Notes under the pieces: model-generated
What the model was told of the DNA's origin: nothing
Database searches by the model: none
Seen by the model: the letters and a program-made list of their open reading frames with translations, nothing else
Shown here: one piece after another, positions 1 through 9,231 of the stretch
Position numbering within the stretch: the first letter of the stretch is position 1
Layout of the letters: every line of letters begins with the position of its first letter
Source: Rhizobium sp. FY34
Lineage (GTDB): Bacteria > Pseudomonadota > Alphaproteobacteria > Rhizobiales > Rhizobiaceae
Assembly: GCF_005222845.1 (NCBI RefSeq)
Contig: NZ_STFZ01000001.1
Location: forward strand, 124,001 to 188,000
Reading direction: 5' to 3'
DNA length: 64,000 nucleotides
Translations under genes and position numbers: made by a program

Positions 1-2
1 AG

Positions 3-1001
3 CCGTCGGCTGTCATCATCGTTGTGCCCATGCTGGGATTTGCGTTCTTGCTTGGCGCGGCAAAATCGCGATCACTCCGCTCGGTCCGCCTCATGGCCTG
101 GACCTTGGGTGCTGGCCTCCTGGTTGTAATGCCCTTTGCGCTCATATGGGGCGCTCATGTTGCCGCGTATATCCACCAGGTATTTTTCACCAATGCAGAT
201 GTCTGGGTTACGCCCGGCTCAGCGGCGTTCCATTGGGCCTATAACGCCTTTGGTGCTGCCGGTAGCAGAGCGCTTGGCATGTTTTTCTTTATCGGCGCAT
301 TCCTGATCGCAGTCGACCTGTTGACGCTGCGCATGAATAGTAAGGAAAACTTCCCAACTGCCGCTTTTTACCTCTGGGTGGCGATCATTTATGTGGGCAT
401 AGCGGTCAATCCGCAAAAATCGGCCTATCAAGGAAATTTCTTCTACTTTCCATTTATCATCGCCACCGGTCTGGCAGCCGCAAGGCTGATTGAGAGAACC
501 CGCATGCCCAGAAGCGCCCTCCTTGCCGTGACCGCTGGGATAGCCATCATATCTCCTCCGGCCATGACCTATCAGGATGCGCGCCAAAGGCCGGGCTCAC
601 TGCAGGCACTTGAGCAGATTGGTTCAATTTTGAACAATTCAATGTCATGCAAATCGCTAAGCTTTGCGGCTGTCGGCCCATACCCAATACCTCCCGAAAC
701 CATCGCGCTTCGCGCTGCGAAGCAAGGAGTCAAACTACAAATACATACCCTGTTTCTTATCCGGGAGGAGGCCGATTTCACGACGCTTGCGCTATCCTCG
801 ACTTTTGTCTCATTTCCAAATTCTGCCGGCAGAGCGGAAGCTGAAGCGCAAAGACTACCGGGACTTCAGCATCTTCCTCGGCTGATGGCCATGCTCGACA
901 GCAGCCAGGACTGGGAACGATATGATATCACCGGGGCAGACCCATCCGTCATCTACAGGAACAAGATGCTGTGCGACGGACGCGGTGCGAACAAACCTTA
1001 G
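3..1001 (+). CDS. C-terminal part of a polytopic membrane protein, possibly a GT-C type glycosyltransferase (5' end outside window)
   Basis: The reading frame is open to the left edge (PSAVIIVV precedes the first possible GTG start at 24), so the gene is probably cut by the window boundary. About six hydrophobic segments lie in the first 180 residues (roughly 1-13, 22-42, 83-101, 113-128, 138-153 and 162-180, counting from the GTG). A soluble tail of about 145 residues follows. Several membrane spans and then a C-terminal soluble domain resemble the end of GT-C glycosyltransferases such as the ArnT/PMT-like families, but the diagnostic N-terminal acidic motif would be upstream and is not visible. 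The assignment to that class is inference. The stop is TAG at 999-1001. Base composition looks lower in GC than the operons that follow. Confidence 0.55.
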   Translation, partial: PSAVIIVVPMLGFAFLLGAAKSRSLRSVRLMAWTLGAGLLVVMPFALIWGAHVAAYIHQVFFTNADVWVTPGSAAFHWAYNAFGAAGSRALGMFFFIGAFLIAVDLLTLRMNSKENFPTAAFYLWVAIIYVGIAVNPQKSAYQGNFFYFPFIIATGLAAARLIERTRMPRSALLAVTAGIAIISPPAMTYQDARQRPGSLQALEQIGSILNNSMSCKSLSFAAVGPYPIPPETIALRAAKQGVKLQIHTLFLIREEADFTTLALSSTFVSFPNSAGRAEAEAQRLPGLQHLPRLMAMLDSSQDWERYDITGADPSVIYRNKMLCDGRGANKP

Positions 1002-1373
1002 ACCAGCTGAAGCACGTCGCTCACCTTCAAAGGTGCGCTGCGTTGCGCTGATCTATTGGTGAGTAGGTCGAACAGGGTCAGGTGAAACGTTCGATTGTTT
1101 TGCAAATGCATTGCGTTTGCGCCGCCCGCATTGCTTTGCCCATAGTGTCGTGGCTGGTCTTGTTTACCTGCTGGCTACGAACCCGTTTCTGGCAAGGATT
1201 TTTGTCCTCAAATCGACTGTTGATCGTGATCTGCCGAGCGTGTCAATCATGTTGAAGGGGGTCTCGGCGGCGCTTCTTCCTCTGGCAGTCGATATGATCG
1301 TATGGGTCAATGCCGATGGTACGGCGATGACGGAGCGTCTGTGGCCGCTTGATGGGAAGGCCGGCTTTTTGAC

Positions 1374-1895
1374 ATGTTCCTCGACGGTTCGGTCACGACT
1401 CATTTTGTCATTGGTATTGCCTTGCTTGCCATGGCCCTGAGCGGCTGTTCGAAGCGGGTCTCGAGCGCCGGTATTGCCGTTGCGGCGATGCCCTTTGCCG
1501 CCACCGCTTTGGCTTTGATCCACCACGATCTCGGCCTGCACGTTATCTCCGACTTCAACACCTGGGACCTGGTCAAGGATGTTCCCATGTGGCTTGGCGG
1601 CACGTATTTCCAGTTCGTTGTGGTGTCGGCAATAACCTACTTCATATGCTGGTGCAGGGCGAGCGGCTGGTCTGCTGCTCAGCGATGGTTGATCCGCGGT
1701 GCATTCGGTGTTGTGATCGCAAGCGCTTGTGTGAACTTTTACGAGATGGCGTCTCTGCCTGGGCTCGTCGCAAAATCGCTCCGTCAGACTGATCTCAAAT
1801 TTGCCGGAAATTCTCTAGGTGCACCCGTTTTGAGTAGGCGGGTTTTGGTTCCCAGTTCCGATTTTTCGCATCCTTGGATTGCGTTCCGTTTTTGA
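1374..1895 (+). CDS. Hypothetical membrane protein, probably the 3' part of a frameshifted gene
   Basis: This 173-residue ORF has four hydrophobic stretches (about residues 10-24, 33-47, 76-94 and 108-123). I do not recognise the family. Directly upstream, another frame (1111 to about 1371, from a TTG) encodes a further hydrophobic sequence that runs into a T5 tract at 1366-1370. One extra T there would join the two frames through ...KAGFFDMFLDG... and give a protein of about 260 residues. That suggests a single-base deletion (pseudogene or sequencing error). The last 20 or so residues (VLSRRVLVPSSDF...) look unlike a membrane protein, so the 3' end may also be altered. The stop lies 49 bp before the convergent GntR gene. 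Confidence that anything functional is made is low. Confidence 0.4.
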   Translation: MFLDGSVTTHFVIGIALLAMALSGCSKRVSSAGIAVAAMPFAATALALIHHDLGLHVISDFNTWDLVKDVPMWLGGTYFQFVVVSAITYFICWCRASGWSAAQRWLIRGAFGVVIASACVNFYEMASLPGLVAKSLRQTDLKFAGNSLGAPVLSRRVLVPSSDFSHPWIAFRF

Positions 1896-1943
1896 CGAGG
1901 TCTTGACGCGTTGTCTTGGCGAAGCGCCAAGCCGCGCAGTCCG

Positions 1944-2588
1944 CTACCCTCGGACCTCCTGATAGGTGGCGCTCTGGATGCGGATATGTTCGCGCAGCAG
2001 CGTTTCGGCTGTCGGTCCGTCATGGTTTTCAAGAGCGGTCAGGATCTGCCTATGTTCGGCCATGGAGCGCTCCAGGCGGTCCATGGCAAAAAGCTGTGCC
2101 TGGCGAAAGGGACGCAGGCGCCGCTGCATACTGCGGGTTTCCTCAGCCAGAAAGCCGTTGCCGGAGGCGGTGTAGATGATGTCATGGAATGTGGCGTTTT
2201 CATCGTAGTACCGGTGAAAATCCTTGGCGCCGAGGGCTTTTTCGCACTGGAGTGCTGCCTTGCGTAGAAGCAGGATCTGCGCCGGTGTTATCCTCTGTGC
2301 GGCAAGCTTAGCGCACCAGGCTTCCAGTTCCGCCATCACTTCGAACATTTCTACCAGTCGTGTGAAATCCGGCTGGCGGGCAAAGGTGCCGCGATTGGGG
2401 ATGAATTCTGCCAAACCCGAAGTCGCCAGTAGGCGCAATGCTTCCCGCAAGGGTGTTCGCGAAACGCCAAATTCGGCGGCCAGGCGCACCTCGTCCAGCC
2501 TTTCCCCATCGGAAAACCGTCCGTCGGCAATCAGCCCTTCCAGGCGTTCATAGATCAGGTCGGCCGTTGCCGGTCGGTTGAGCGACAT
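1944..2588 (-). CDS. GntR-family transcriptional regulator, FadR/FCD subfamily
   Basis: A 214-residue protein with the usual two-domain layout. The N-terminal winged helix (about 8-70) contains LAAEFGVSRTPLREALRLL, the classic GntR recognition helix. The C-terminal all-helical FCD ligand-binding domain (about 75-205) shows conserved acidic and histidine positions (DENATFHDII, AEHRQIL, REHI) of the type that bind metal and a carboxylate ligand. It is transcribed divergently from the dipeptide/opine-type ABC operon starting at 2748, and a TTGTGTACAA palindrome lies between them. The inference is that it controls that operon and itself in response to the transported compound or a breakdown product. 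FCD regulators are most often repressors, but the sign cannot be read from sequence. Confidence 0.9.
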   Translation of the reverse strand: MSLNRPATADLIYERLEGLIADGRFSDGERLDEVRLAAEFGVSRTPLREALRLLATSGLAEFIPNRGTFARQPDFTRLVEMFEVMAELEAWCAKLAAQRITPAQILLLRKAALQCEKALGAKDFHRYYDENATFHDIIYTASGNGFLAEETRSMQRRLRPFRQAQLFAMDRLERSMAEHRQILTALENHDGPTAETLLREHIRIQSATYQEVRG

Positions 2589-2667
2589 TTCCCCTCCAAA
2601 GCGCTGTCATGCGGTCAGCGACACATGCTGATTAGCTGATGTGAGAAATGCGTTCAAACCAAAAAAA

Positions 2668-2677
2668 TTGTGTACAA
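2668..2677. promoter_or_regulatory. Candidate GntR/FCD operator palindrome
   Basis: TTGTGTACAA is a near-perfect inverted repeat (TTGT..ACAA) in the AT-rich gap between the divergent GntR gene and the ABC operon. FCD-type GntR regulators typically bind TTGTxxACAA-like palindromes, so this is the best operator candidate for the neighbouring regulator. The match is seen in the sequence; binding is inferred. Confidence 0.5.
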
Positions 2678-2715
2678 TATTATGATGATGATTATACTGA
2701 GGGCATAAAATTAAG

Positions 2716-2734
2716 TTGCACATAAAAAGTGCAA
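2716..2734. promoter_or_regulatory. Perfect 6-bp inverted repeat in the 5' leader of the ABC operon
   Basis: TTGCAC, seven bases, then GTGCAA, immediately upstream of the AAGGGG ribosome-binding site and the ATG at 2748. It could be a second operator or an mRNA hairpin next to the Shine-Dalgarno sequence. There is no T-tract, so it is not an intrinsic terminator. Confidence 0.35.
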
Positions 2735-2747
2735 AAAGGGGACCGTC

Positions 2748-4262
2748 ATGAAGCTTGCATCTGTCTTTGCCACCATCTTGCTGCCTGCATGCCTTGCCTC
2801 GAGCCTCGCCTATGCGGGCAAGGCCGATGATGTGCTCAATATTGCGTTCAGCCGTGAGCTCGAGCATGTCGATCCCTATTATAATACCGCCAGAGAAGGC
2901 ATTCTTCTCGGTGCGGCGGTCTGGGATGCGCTTCTCTACCGCGATCCGAAGACCGGCACCTATGTCGGAAATCTTGCAACGGCATGGACCTGGATCGATA
3001 CCACTACGCTGGAGCTGACGCTGCGTCAGGGCGTCAAATTCCACAATGGCGAGGCTTTTGATGCGGATGATGTCGTCTTTACGCTGAACTACGTGGTTGA
3101 TGCCAAGAATGGTAACAAGTCCCAGACGAATACGAACTGGATCAAGTCTGCCGAAAAAGTCGATAGCTTCAAGGTGCGCATTCACACCAATGGGCCGTTC
3201 CCGGCGGCACTCGAATATCTGGCTGGTCCTATTATCATTCAGCCGAACGAATATTACACCGCCGTTGGTCAGCAGGGGGTGGCGACTAAGCCAATCGGAA
3301 CCGGCCCCTATCGCATGGAAAGCGTCGAGCCAGGCAAGCATTTCGTGCTGAAGCGCAATCCCGACTATTTTGCTGCGGCAAAGCCGAAGGCCACTATCGA
3401 GACCATCGATATCCGCACCGTGCCGGATGCAAACACGCAGATGGCCGAACTGTTCAACGGTGAAATCGACCTCGTGTGGGGCGTGCCGGCTGATCAGGCC
3501 GACAAGATGGCTAAGATGGGTAAGTTCCAGGTTGTCAACGCCCCGACGATGCGCGTCGGCTATCTGAGCCTTGATGCGGCGGGTCGCACGGGCGCGAAAA
3601 ACCCGATGACGGACCTTCGCGTGCGCCAGGCGGTGAACTATGCCGTCAACCGCCAGGGGATCGTCGATGCCCTGATGAAGGGCACATCGGCGGTTATCAA
3701 CAGTGCCTGCTCTCCGGTGCAATTTGGCTGTGAACAGGCGGTGATGACCTATGCCTATGATCCGGCCAAGGCCAAGGCGCTTCTGGCGGAGGCGGGGTAT
3801 CCGAATGGCTTTTCATTGGATTTCTACGCCTATCGCGATCGCCCGCTGGCGGAAGCCATGATCGGCATGCTGGCCGAGGTCGGCATCACCGCCAAGCTGA
3901 ACTACATGCAGTATTCGGCTTTGCGCGAAAAGCGGATCAAGGATGGGACGCCGATCTCCTTCATGACCTGGGGGTCAAACTCGATTTCCGATGTGTCTGC
4001 CGTTACCAGTGCCTTCTTCCGCATGGGCGGCGAGGATGATGCGCGTGATCCGGCCGTCGCTGCCCTGCTTGAAAAAGGTGATGGTTCCGTCGATGCCGAT
4101 GAGCGTAAGGCGGCCTATTCCAAGGCTCTCACCACCATTGCCGACAAGGCCTATTGGGTGCCGCTGTGGATCTATTCGAGCAATTACGTCATGGGCGCCG
4201 ACGTGAGCTTCACCCCGACGCCGGATGAGCTCATCCGCTTCTACGACATTAGCTGGAAGTAG
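2748..4262 (+). CDS. ABC transporter substrate-binding protein, peptide/opine/nickel family (SBP_bac_5)
   Basis: A 504-residue periplasmic protein with a clear Sec signal peptide (MKLASVFATILLPACLASSLAYAG, cleavage near residue 23). The mature sequence has the family pattern: HVDPYYNTAREG at the start, LRQGVKFHNGEAFDADDVVFTL, PIGTGPYRMESVEPG and DLRVRQAVNYAVNR. Length is normal for DppA/OppA-type proteins. It opens an operon with two permeases, a double ATPase, an M20 hydrolase and an amidase, so it probably captures a peptide- or opine-like compound that is then hydrolysed inside. The exact ligand cannot be deduced. A strong AAGGGG ribosome-binding site supports this start. Confidence 0.93.
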   Translation: MKLASVFATILLPACLASSLAYAGKADDVLNIAFSRELEHVDPYYNTAREGILLGAAVWDALLYRDPKTGTYVGNLATAWTWIDTTTLELTLRQGVKFHNGEAFDADDVVFTLNYVVDAKNGNKSQTNTNWIKSAEKVDSFKVRIHTNGPFPAALEYLAGPIIIQPNEYYTAVGQQGVATKPIGTGPYRMESVEPGKHFVLKRNPDYFAAAKPKATIETIDIRTVPDANTQMAELFNGEIDLVWGVPADQADKMAKMGKFQVVNAPTMRVGYLSLDAAGRTGAKNPMTDLRVRQAVNYAVNRQGIVDALMKGTSAVINSACSPVQFGCEQAVMTYAYDPAKAKALLAEAGYPNGFSLDFYAYRDRPLAEAMIGMLAEVGITAKLNYMQYSALREKRIKDGTPISFMTWGSNSISDVSAVTSAFFRMGGEDDARDPAVAALLEKGDGSVDADERKAAYSKALTTIADKAYWVPLWIYSSNYVMGADVSFTPTPDELIRFYDISWK

Positions 4263-4348
4263 GCCTGCACAGACTGCCCGGTGTGCCGTTCGGCTGCTGG
4301 GCAGTCTGCTGGCGTTCCATTCTTGTAACTGGAAAACAGAGGCCGCGG

Positions 4349-5266
4349 ATGTTGAAATTCATCGCCATGAAACTGGGGCTTGCCTTGCTTGTCGCGCTTA
4401 CGGTGTCCTTTATCAGCTTCAGTCTGCTTTACATGGCAGGGGATCCGGCGATCTCGATGGCCGGCGAGGGGGCGAGCGCCGAGGTGATTGCGGCAGTGCG
4501 CCAGCAATACGGCTTTGACCGTCCTTTGCTGGTCCAGTATTTCGACTGGCTGATGCGTGCCCTGTCCGGCGATTTCGGCATCAGCTATTATTTCAAGACA
4601 CCCGTCTCCGCCATGGTGGCGGAGCGTTTGCCGGTGACCATGACAATCGGTGCGCTCGGCATGGGCTTTGCGCTGTGCCTCGCCATCCCGACAGGTGTTC
4701 TGGCCGCCGCTTTTCCCAATACCTGGGTGGATCGCATGGCGCTCGGCATTGCCGTCGTCGGCCAGGCCATTCCCAGCTTCTGGTTCGGTCTTATCCTCAT
4801 CGTTATCTTCTCAGTCAATCTGGGTCTGGTGCCAGCGTCGGGAACGCGCAGCTGGACCGGCTATATTCTGCCGATGATCGTGCTGGGCTATTATGCAACG
4901 CCTGCCATCATGCGGCTGACGCGCGCCGGCATGCTGGATGTGCTGTCGGCGGATTACATCCGCACCGCCCGGGCTAAGGGCCTCCACTGGGGTTCCGTTC
5001 TGTTTAAGCATGCGCTGCGCAATGCCATCATTCCGGTTGTCAGCCTGGCAGCGGTACAGCTCGGCTTCATGTTCGGAGGCTCTGTCGTTGTGGAAAGCAT
5101 TTTTGCCCTGCATGGTGCCGGTTTCCTCGCCTGGGAATCCATATCGCGCAATGATCTGCCCACCATGCAGGCGCTCATTCTGATCTTTTCGATGTTCTAT
5201 ATCGGCTTCACGCTTCTGGCCGATATCCTGAATGCCTGGCTTGATCCGCGTTTGAGGGCCGGTTGA
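4349..5266 (+). CDS. ABC transporter permease, DppB/OppB type
   Basis: Inner-membrane permease of 305 residues from ATG 4349. The frame is open further upstream, but residues before MLKFIAMKLGLALL are not membrane-like and family members start here. Six membrane segments are expected. The cytoplasmic EAA-type loop that docks the ATPase is seen as ADYIRTARAKGLHWGSVLFK, followed by HALRNAIIPV. The end shows the usual DILNAWLDPRLR. It pairs with the DppC-type permease that begins 1 base after its stop. Confidence 0.92.
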   Translation: MLKFIAMKLGLALLVALTVSFISFSLLYMAGDPAISMAGEGASAEVIAAVRQQYGFDRPLLVQYFDWLMRALSGDFGISYYFKTPVSAMVAERLPVTMTIGALGMGFALCLAIPTGVLAAAFPNTWVDRMALGIAVVGQAIPSFWFGLILIVIFSVNLGLVPASGTRSWTGYILPMIVLGYYATPAIMRLTRAGMLDVLSADYIRTARAKGLHWGSVLFKHALRNAIIPVVSLAAVQLGFMFGGSVVVESIFALHGAGFLAWESISRNDLPTMQALILIFSMFYIGFTLLADILNAWLDPRLRAG

Positions 5267-5267
5267 T

Positions 5268-6167
5268 ATGAGCGATATCCCCATGAACCATGCCGCGCCC
5301 GCATCCAAGATTGTCTCCCCATCAAGGGTTCTCACTGCCAAGGCCCTGCGCCATCGCAGCTTCATGCTCGGTTTCTGCGTTGTCGGCACTGTTGCCCTGG
5401 TTGCTCTGCTTGCGCCCTGGCTTGCCCCCTATGATCCCTACAAGCAGGACCTTTTGGCCCGCATGGCCCGCCCGGTCTTCATGGGAGGCGAGTGGAAGCA
5501 TATTCTCGGTACCGATGCGCTGGGCCGCGATTACCTGTCGCGCATGATCTATGGTGCGCGCGTATCGCTGATGATCGGTTTTGTCGCGGCGATGATTTCC
5601 GCCGTGATCGGCACCACGCTTGGCATTCTCGGCGGCTTTTTCGGCGGCAAGGTGGATGCGGTGGTAATGTTCATCGTCTCGGTGCGTCTCGCTTTGCCGG
5701 CAACGCTGGTGGCGCTGGCGGTGGTCGCCCTGTTCGGCGGTTCACTGACTGTTGTTGTTCTCGTGCTCGGTTTCCTGCTCTGGGACAGGTTTGCCGTCGT
5801 CATGCGCAGCGCCACCATGCAGGTGCGCCAGATGGACTATATCGCGGCAGCCGAAGTGCTGGGCGCAAGTGTTGCGCGCATCCTTTGGAAGGACGTTCTA
5901 CCCAATGTCTTGAATGCGCTGATCGTCATCATCACGCTGGAAATGGCGCATGCGATAATCCTGGAGGCCGCCTTGTCCTTCCTTGGTCTCGGCGTGCAGC
6001 CACCCACGCCGTCCTGGGGGTTGATGATCTCGGAAGGCAAGGAAATGCTGCTGTTTGAAAGCTGGCTCATCACCATTCCGGGTCTGGCTTTGTTTGTCCT
6101 GCTTCTGGCAATCAACATTTTGGGTGATGGCATTCGCGACATTACCGCACCGGAGGGACGCAACTGA
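5268..6167 (+). CDS. ABC transporter permease, DppC/OppC type
   Basis: A 299-residue inner-membrane permease, second half of the heterodimeric channel. An N-terminal cytoplasmic stretch of about 35 residues precedes the first membrane helix, as in OppC_N-containing proteins. LGTDALGRDYLSRMIYGARV is the hallmark sequence after TM1, and the EAA loop is MDYIAAAEVLGASVARILWK. The C-terminus has GLGVQPPTPSWGLMI and NILGDGIRD, typical of DppC. Its stop overlaps the start of the ATPase gene by one base (TGATG), indicating translational coupling. Confidence 0.93.
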   Translation: MSDIPMNHAAPASKIVSPSRVLTAKALRHRSFMLGFCVVGTVALVALLAPWLAPYDPYKQDLLARMARPVFMGGEWKHILGTDALGRDYLSRMIYGARVSLMIGFVAAMISAVIGTTLGILGGFFGGKVDAVVMFIVSVRLALPATLVALAVVALFGGSLTVVVLVLGFLLWDRFAVVMRSATMQVRQMDYIAAAEVLGASVARILWKDVLPNVLNALIVIITLEMAHAIILEAALSFLGLGVQPPTPSWGLMISEGKEMLLFESWLITIPGLALFVLLLAINILGDGIRDITAPEGRN

Positions 6168-7831
6168 TGTCACCGCACGCTTCCCCATCGGTTCTGTCGA
6201 TCCGCAACTTGACGGTTGATCTGCCAAAGGGCGGCGATCGTGCGCATGCGGTGTCTGATCTGTCGCTTGAGATCCGCGAAAAGGAAATCCTGTGTATCGT
6301 CGGCGAATCCGGCTCCGGCAAGTCGATCACCTCCTTTGCCGCCATGGGCCTTTTGCCGAAAGCGCTGAAACCTTCGTTGGGGGAGATCTGGTTTGACGGC
6401 TGTGATCTTCTGAAGGTGCCGGCCAAGCAGCATGCGGCCCTGCGCGGCAAGCGTATGGGCATGATCTTTCAGGAGCCGATGAGCGCGCTTAACCCTTGCT
6501 ACACAGTGGGGGAACAGATCGAGGAAGTGTTCCGGGCCCATACCCGCATGCCACGCGCCGAGCAGCGACAAAAGACGCTGGCGCTTTTGGCCGAAGTGCG
6601 GTTGCCGGAGCCGGAACGCCTCTATCATGCCTATCCGCATCAGTTGTCGGGCGGCCAGCGGCAACGCATCGTCATTGCCATGGCGTTGGCCATGGAGCCG
6701 CGCCTGCTGATTGCCGATGAGCCGACCACGGCGCTCGACGTGACCACGCAGGCGCAGATCCTAGACATGTTCAAGGAGTTGAAGGAAAGCCGCAATGCCG
6801 GAATTCTGTTCGTCACCCATGATTTTGATGTGGTGGCGGAAATCGCAGACCGTGTCCTGGTGATGCAGAAGGGTGTTGTCGTCGAACAGGGCCGTGTCGA
6901 TGATGTGCTCAACCATCCCCGTCACCCTTACACCCGCAAGCTTATCGATGCCGTGCCGCGCCGCCATATTGCCAAGGGCGCACCCGCGCAGGACAGACCG
7001 ATCGGTCTGCGGGTGGCTGGCATCGAAAAGACATTCCGAAGCCCGCGTACCCTGTTCAAGGCGGCCCGCACGGTGCAGGCGGTGCGCCCCATCGATTTTA
7101 CCATTCTGGAAGGTCAGACGCTCGGCATCGTTGGAGAATCCGGTTCCGGCAAGTCAACCCTGGTGCGGTGCCTCATGGGGCTCGTCGAGCCGGATGAAGG
7201 CAGTGTCTGGATTGGTAATCAGCGGCTGGAAACCCATACGGAGGCCAGCCGGCGGGCCTTTCGCAAGCATATCCAGATCGTCTTCCAGGATCCCTATGGG
7301 TCACTCAATCCACGCCGTCGCATCGGCGATCTGTTGATCGAAGGACCGCTCAATTTCGGCGTGTCGAAAGCCGACGCGCTGAAGAAGGCGCGTGAACTCT
7401 TGAAGATCGTGCGGCTGGAAGAGGATGCACTGGACCGCTACCCCTCGCAGTTTTCCGGTGGCCAGCGCCAGCGGATTTCCATTGCACGGGCGCTGATGGT
7501 GGAGCCGAAGATCCTGATTGCAGACGAAGCCGTGTCGGCGCTCGATGTCTCGGTACAGAAGGACGTGCTGAAACTGCTGGACGATATCAAGCGCAGTGTG
7601 GGGCTGACGATGATTTTCATCACCCATGACCTGCGCGTCGCCGCTGAAATTTCCGACCATATCCTTGTCATGCAGAAGGGCGAGGCGGTGGAATATGGCA
7701 GCGTCGATGCAGTGTTCGGCAATCCGCAATGCGATTATACAAAGCATCTCTTGGCAGCAATGCCCGGCAATGGCTGGGAGGCGCCGGATATGGTAGCGCT
7801 TGCCGCGGCACAAGACAGCATCATGGCATAA
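6167..7831 (+). CDS. Fused double ATP-binding protein of a dipeptide-type ABC transporter (DppD-DppF fusion)
   Basis: A single 554-residue chain carries two complete nucleotide-binding domains. NBD1 has Walker A GESGSGKS, signature LSGGQRQR, Walker B LLIADEPTTALD and an H-loop VTHDFD. NBD2 (from about residue 285) has GESGSGKSTLVRCL, FSGGQRQRISIARAL, ILIADEAVSALD and ITHDLR. Both halves carry catalytic residues, so both sites are probably active. Fused DppD-DppF proteins are common in rhizobia. It energises the permeases at 4349 and 5268. The oligopeptide C-terminal extension after each NBD (HPYTRKLIDAVP; CDYTKHLLAAMP) is present. Confidence 0.94.
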   Translation: MSPHASPSVLSIRNLTVDLPKGGDRAHAVSDLSLEIREKEILCIVGESGSGKSITSFAAMGLLPKALKPSLGEIWFDGCDLLKVPAKQHAALRGKRMGMIFQEPMSALNPCYTVGEQIEEVFRAHTRMPRAEQRQKTLALLAEVRLPEPERLYHAYPHQLSGGQRQRIVIAMALAMEPRLLIADEPTTALDVTTQAQILDMFKELKESRNAGILFVTHDFDVVAEIADRVLVMQKGVVVEQGRVDDVLNHPRHPYTRKLIDAVPRRHIAKGAPAQDRPIGLRVAGIEKTFRSPRTLFKAARTVQAVRPIDFTILEGQTLGIVGESGSGKSTLVRCLMGLVEPDEGSVWIGNQRLETHTEASRRAFRKHIQIVFQDPYGSLNPRRRIGDLLIEGPLNFGVSKADALKKARELLKIVRLEEDALDRYPSQFSGGQRQRISIARALMVEPKILIADEAVSALDVSVQKDVLKLLDDIKRSVGLTMIFITHDLRVAAEISDHILVMQKGEAVEYGSVDAVFGNPQCDYTKHLLAAMPGNGWEAPDMVALAAAQDSIMA

Positions 7832-7844
7832 GGTGGCAGGCAAT

Positions 7845-9230
7845 ATGGAACGGCAGACGATACTCGAAGAGGCCTCGGCCTATGTCTTGAACGGCGCGCT
7901 CGCCGCTGATCTTGCGCGGCTTGTCGCGCATCGTTCCATCAGCCAGTCCGAAGGACGGCCGGAGGATTTGCGTGCCTATCTGACTGTCGAAATGCAGCCG
8001 ATGCTAAAGGCCATCGGCTTTACCTGCGCGATCTTTGACAATCCGCGAGCCGGCGGAGCGCCGCTTCTGATCGGTACGCGGATCGAGGATGCGGCGCTGC
8101 CGACAGTGCTCATTTACGGCCATGGCGATGTCTGCAATGGCGAGGCGCATCGCTGGCGCGAGGGCTTCGATCCCTTCGTCCTAACGCTCGAGGGCGAGCG
8201 GCTCTATGGTCGCGGCACGGCCGACAACAAGATCCAGCATCTCATCAATATCAAGGCACTGGAACAGGTCATCCGGGCGAAAAGGCATCTCGGGTTCAAC
8301 GCCAAGATCATCATTGAAATGGCCGAGGAGACTGGTTCGTTCGGTCTTCGCGAATTTTTCGAGGCCCACAAGCCTGCTCTGTCGGCCGATGTGCTGATTG
8401 CGTCGGATGGTCCGCGGCTGGCCGTGGATACGCCGACCATGTTCATGGGCTCGCGCGGCGGCCTCTCCTTCGATCTTGTCGTCAACCTGCGCGAGGGCGA
8501 TCACCATTCCGGCAATTTCGGCGGCCTTCTGGCCGATCCGGTGATCATCCTGTCGCATGCAATCGCCTCGCTCACCGATCAGCGGGGCCAGATCCAGATC
8601 CCGGAATGGCGGCCAACCAGCCTGACGCCCGATATTCGCGCAGCCCTCAGGGATCTGCCGCCGCGCCGGCATGATGCTGATTGGGGCGAGAAGGATCTGA
8701 CGCCATCGGAGCGCGTCTTCGGCTGGAATTCGCTTGCGGTGCTGGCGATTGCCGCCGGCAATATCAAGGCGCCGCAAAATGCCATTTCCGGATCGGCACG
8801 CGCCACCTGCCAGCTGCGGCTTGTCGTTGGCACCGACATGGACGCGATCCTGCCGGCGCTTCGCCGCCATCTGGATGCCCAGGGCCTGACGATGGTCGAG
8901 ATTCAAACCTCGAAGGGCGAACCTTTCAAGCCCACCCGCTTTTCGCCGGATCACCCCTGGGTCAGCTTCGTCGAGCAATCGATTGCCCGCTCGTCGGGCA
9001 AGGCGCCGCATGTACTGCCGAACCTTGCCGGTTCGCTTCCCAATGATGCCTTTACCGATATTCTCGGCCTGCCGACCATCTGGGTTCCGCATTCGCATGC
9101 CGAATGTGGCCAGCATGGCCCGAACGAGCACGCGCTTTTGCCGATCGCCGAAGAGGGCATGCGCATCATGACGGCGCTGTTTCTCGATATCGCCGACAAT
9201 GCCGGCAGTTTGAAGCCCGTGACGAACTGA
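7845..9230 (+). CDS. M20-family metallopeptidase / N-acyl-amino-acid hydrolase
   Basis: Cytoplasmic dizinc hydrolase of 461 residues. Start taken at ATG 7845, preceded by AGGTGGCAGG. An in-frame start at 7800 would overlap the ATPase gene and lacks a ribosome-binding site. Metal-ligand motifs of the M20 fold are visible: YGHGDV (His), YGRGTADNK (Asp), EMAEETGS (catalytic and metal Glu) and, near the end, PHSHAECGQHGPNEHALLP. The dimerisation domain is inserted about residues 190-330. In this operon it most likely cleaves the imported peptide or acylated amino acid. M20 members hydrolyse a wide range of amide bonds, so the substrate is open. Confidence 0.88.
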   Translation: MERQTILEEASAYVLNGALAADLARLVAHRSISQSEGRPEDLRAYLTVEMQPMLKAIGFTCAIFDNPRAGGAPLLIGTRIEDAALPTVLIYGHGDVCNGEAHRWREGFDPFVLTLEGERLYGRGTADNKIQHLINIKALEQVIRAKRHLGFNAKIIIEMAEETGSFGLREFFEAHKPALSADVLIASDGPRLAVDTPTMFMGSRGGLSFDLVVNLREGDHHSGNFGGLLADPVIILSHAIASLTDQRGQIQIPEWRPTSLTPDIRAALRDLPPRRHDADWGEKDLTPSERVFGWNSLAVLAIAAGNIKAPQNAISGSARATCQLRLVVGTDMDAILPALRRHLDAQGLTMVEIQTSKGEPFKPTRFSPDHPWVSFVEQSIARSSGKAPHVLPNLAGSLPNDAFTDILGLPTIWVPHSHAECGQHGPNEHALLPIAEEGMRIMTALFLDIADNAGSLKPVTN

Positions 9231-9231
9231 C

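Noticed and set aside
2607..3722. A 371-codon reverse ORF opposite the SBP_bac_5 gene
   Set aside because: Shadow of a well-supported gene with signal peptide and family motifs; no family or ribosome-binding site.
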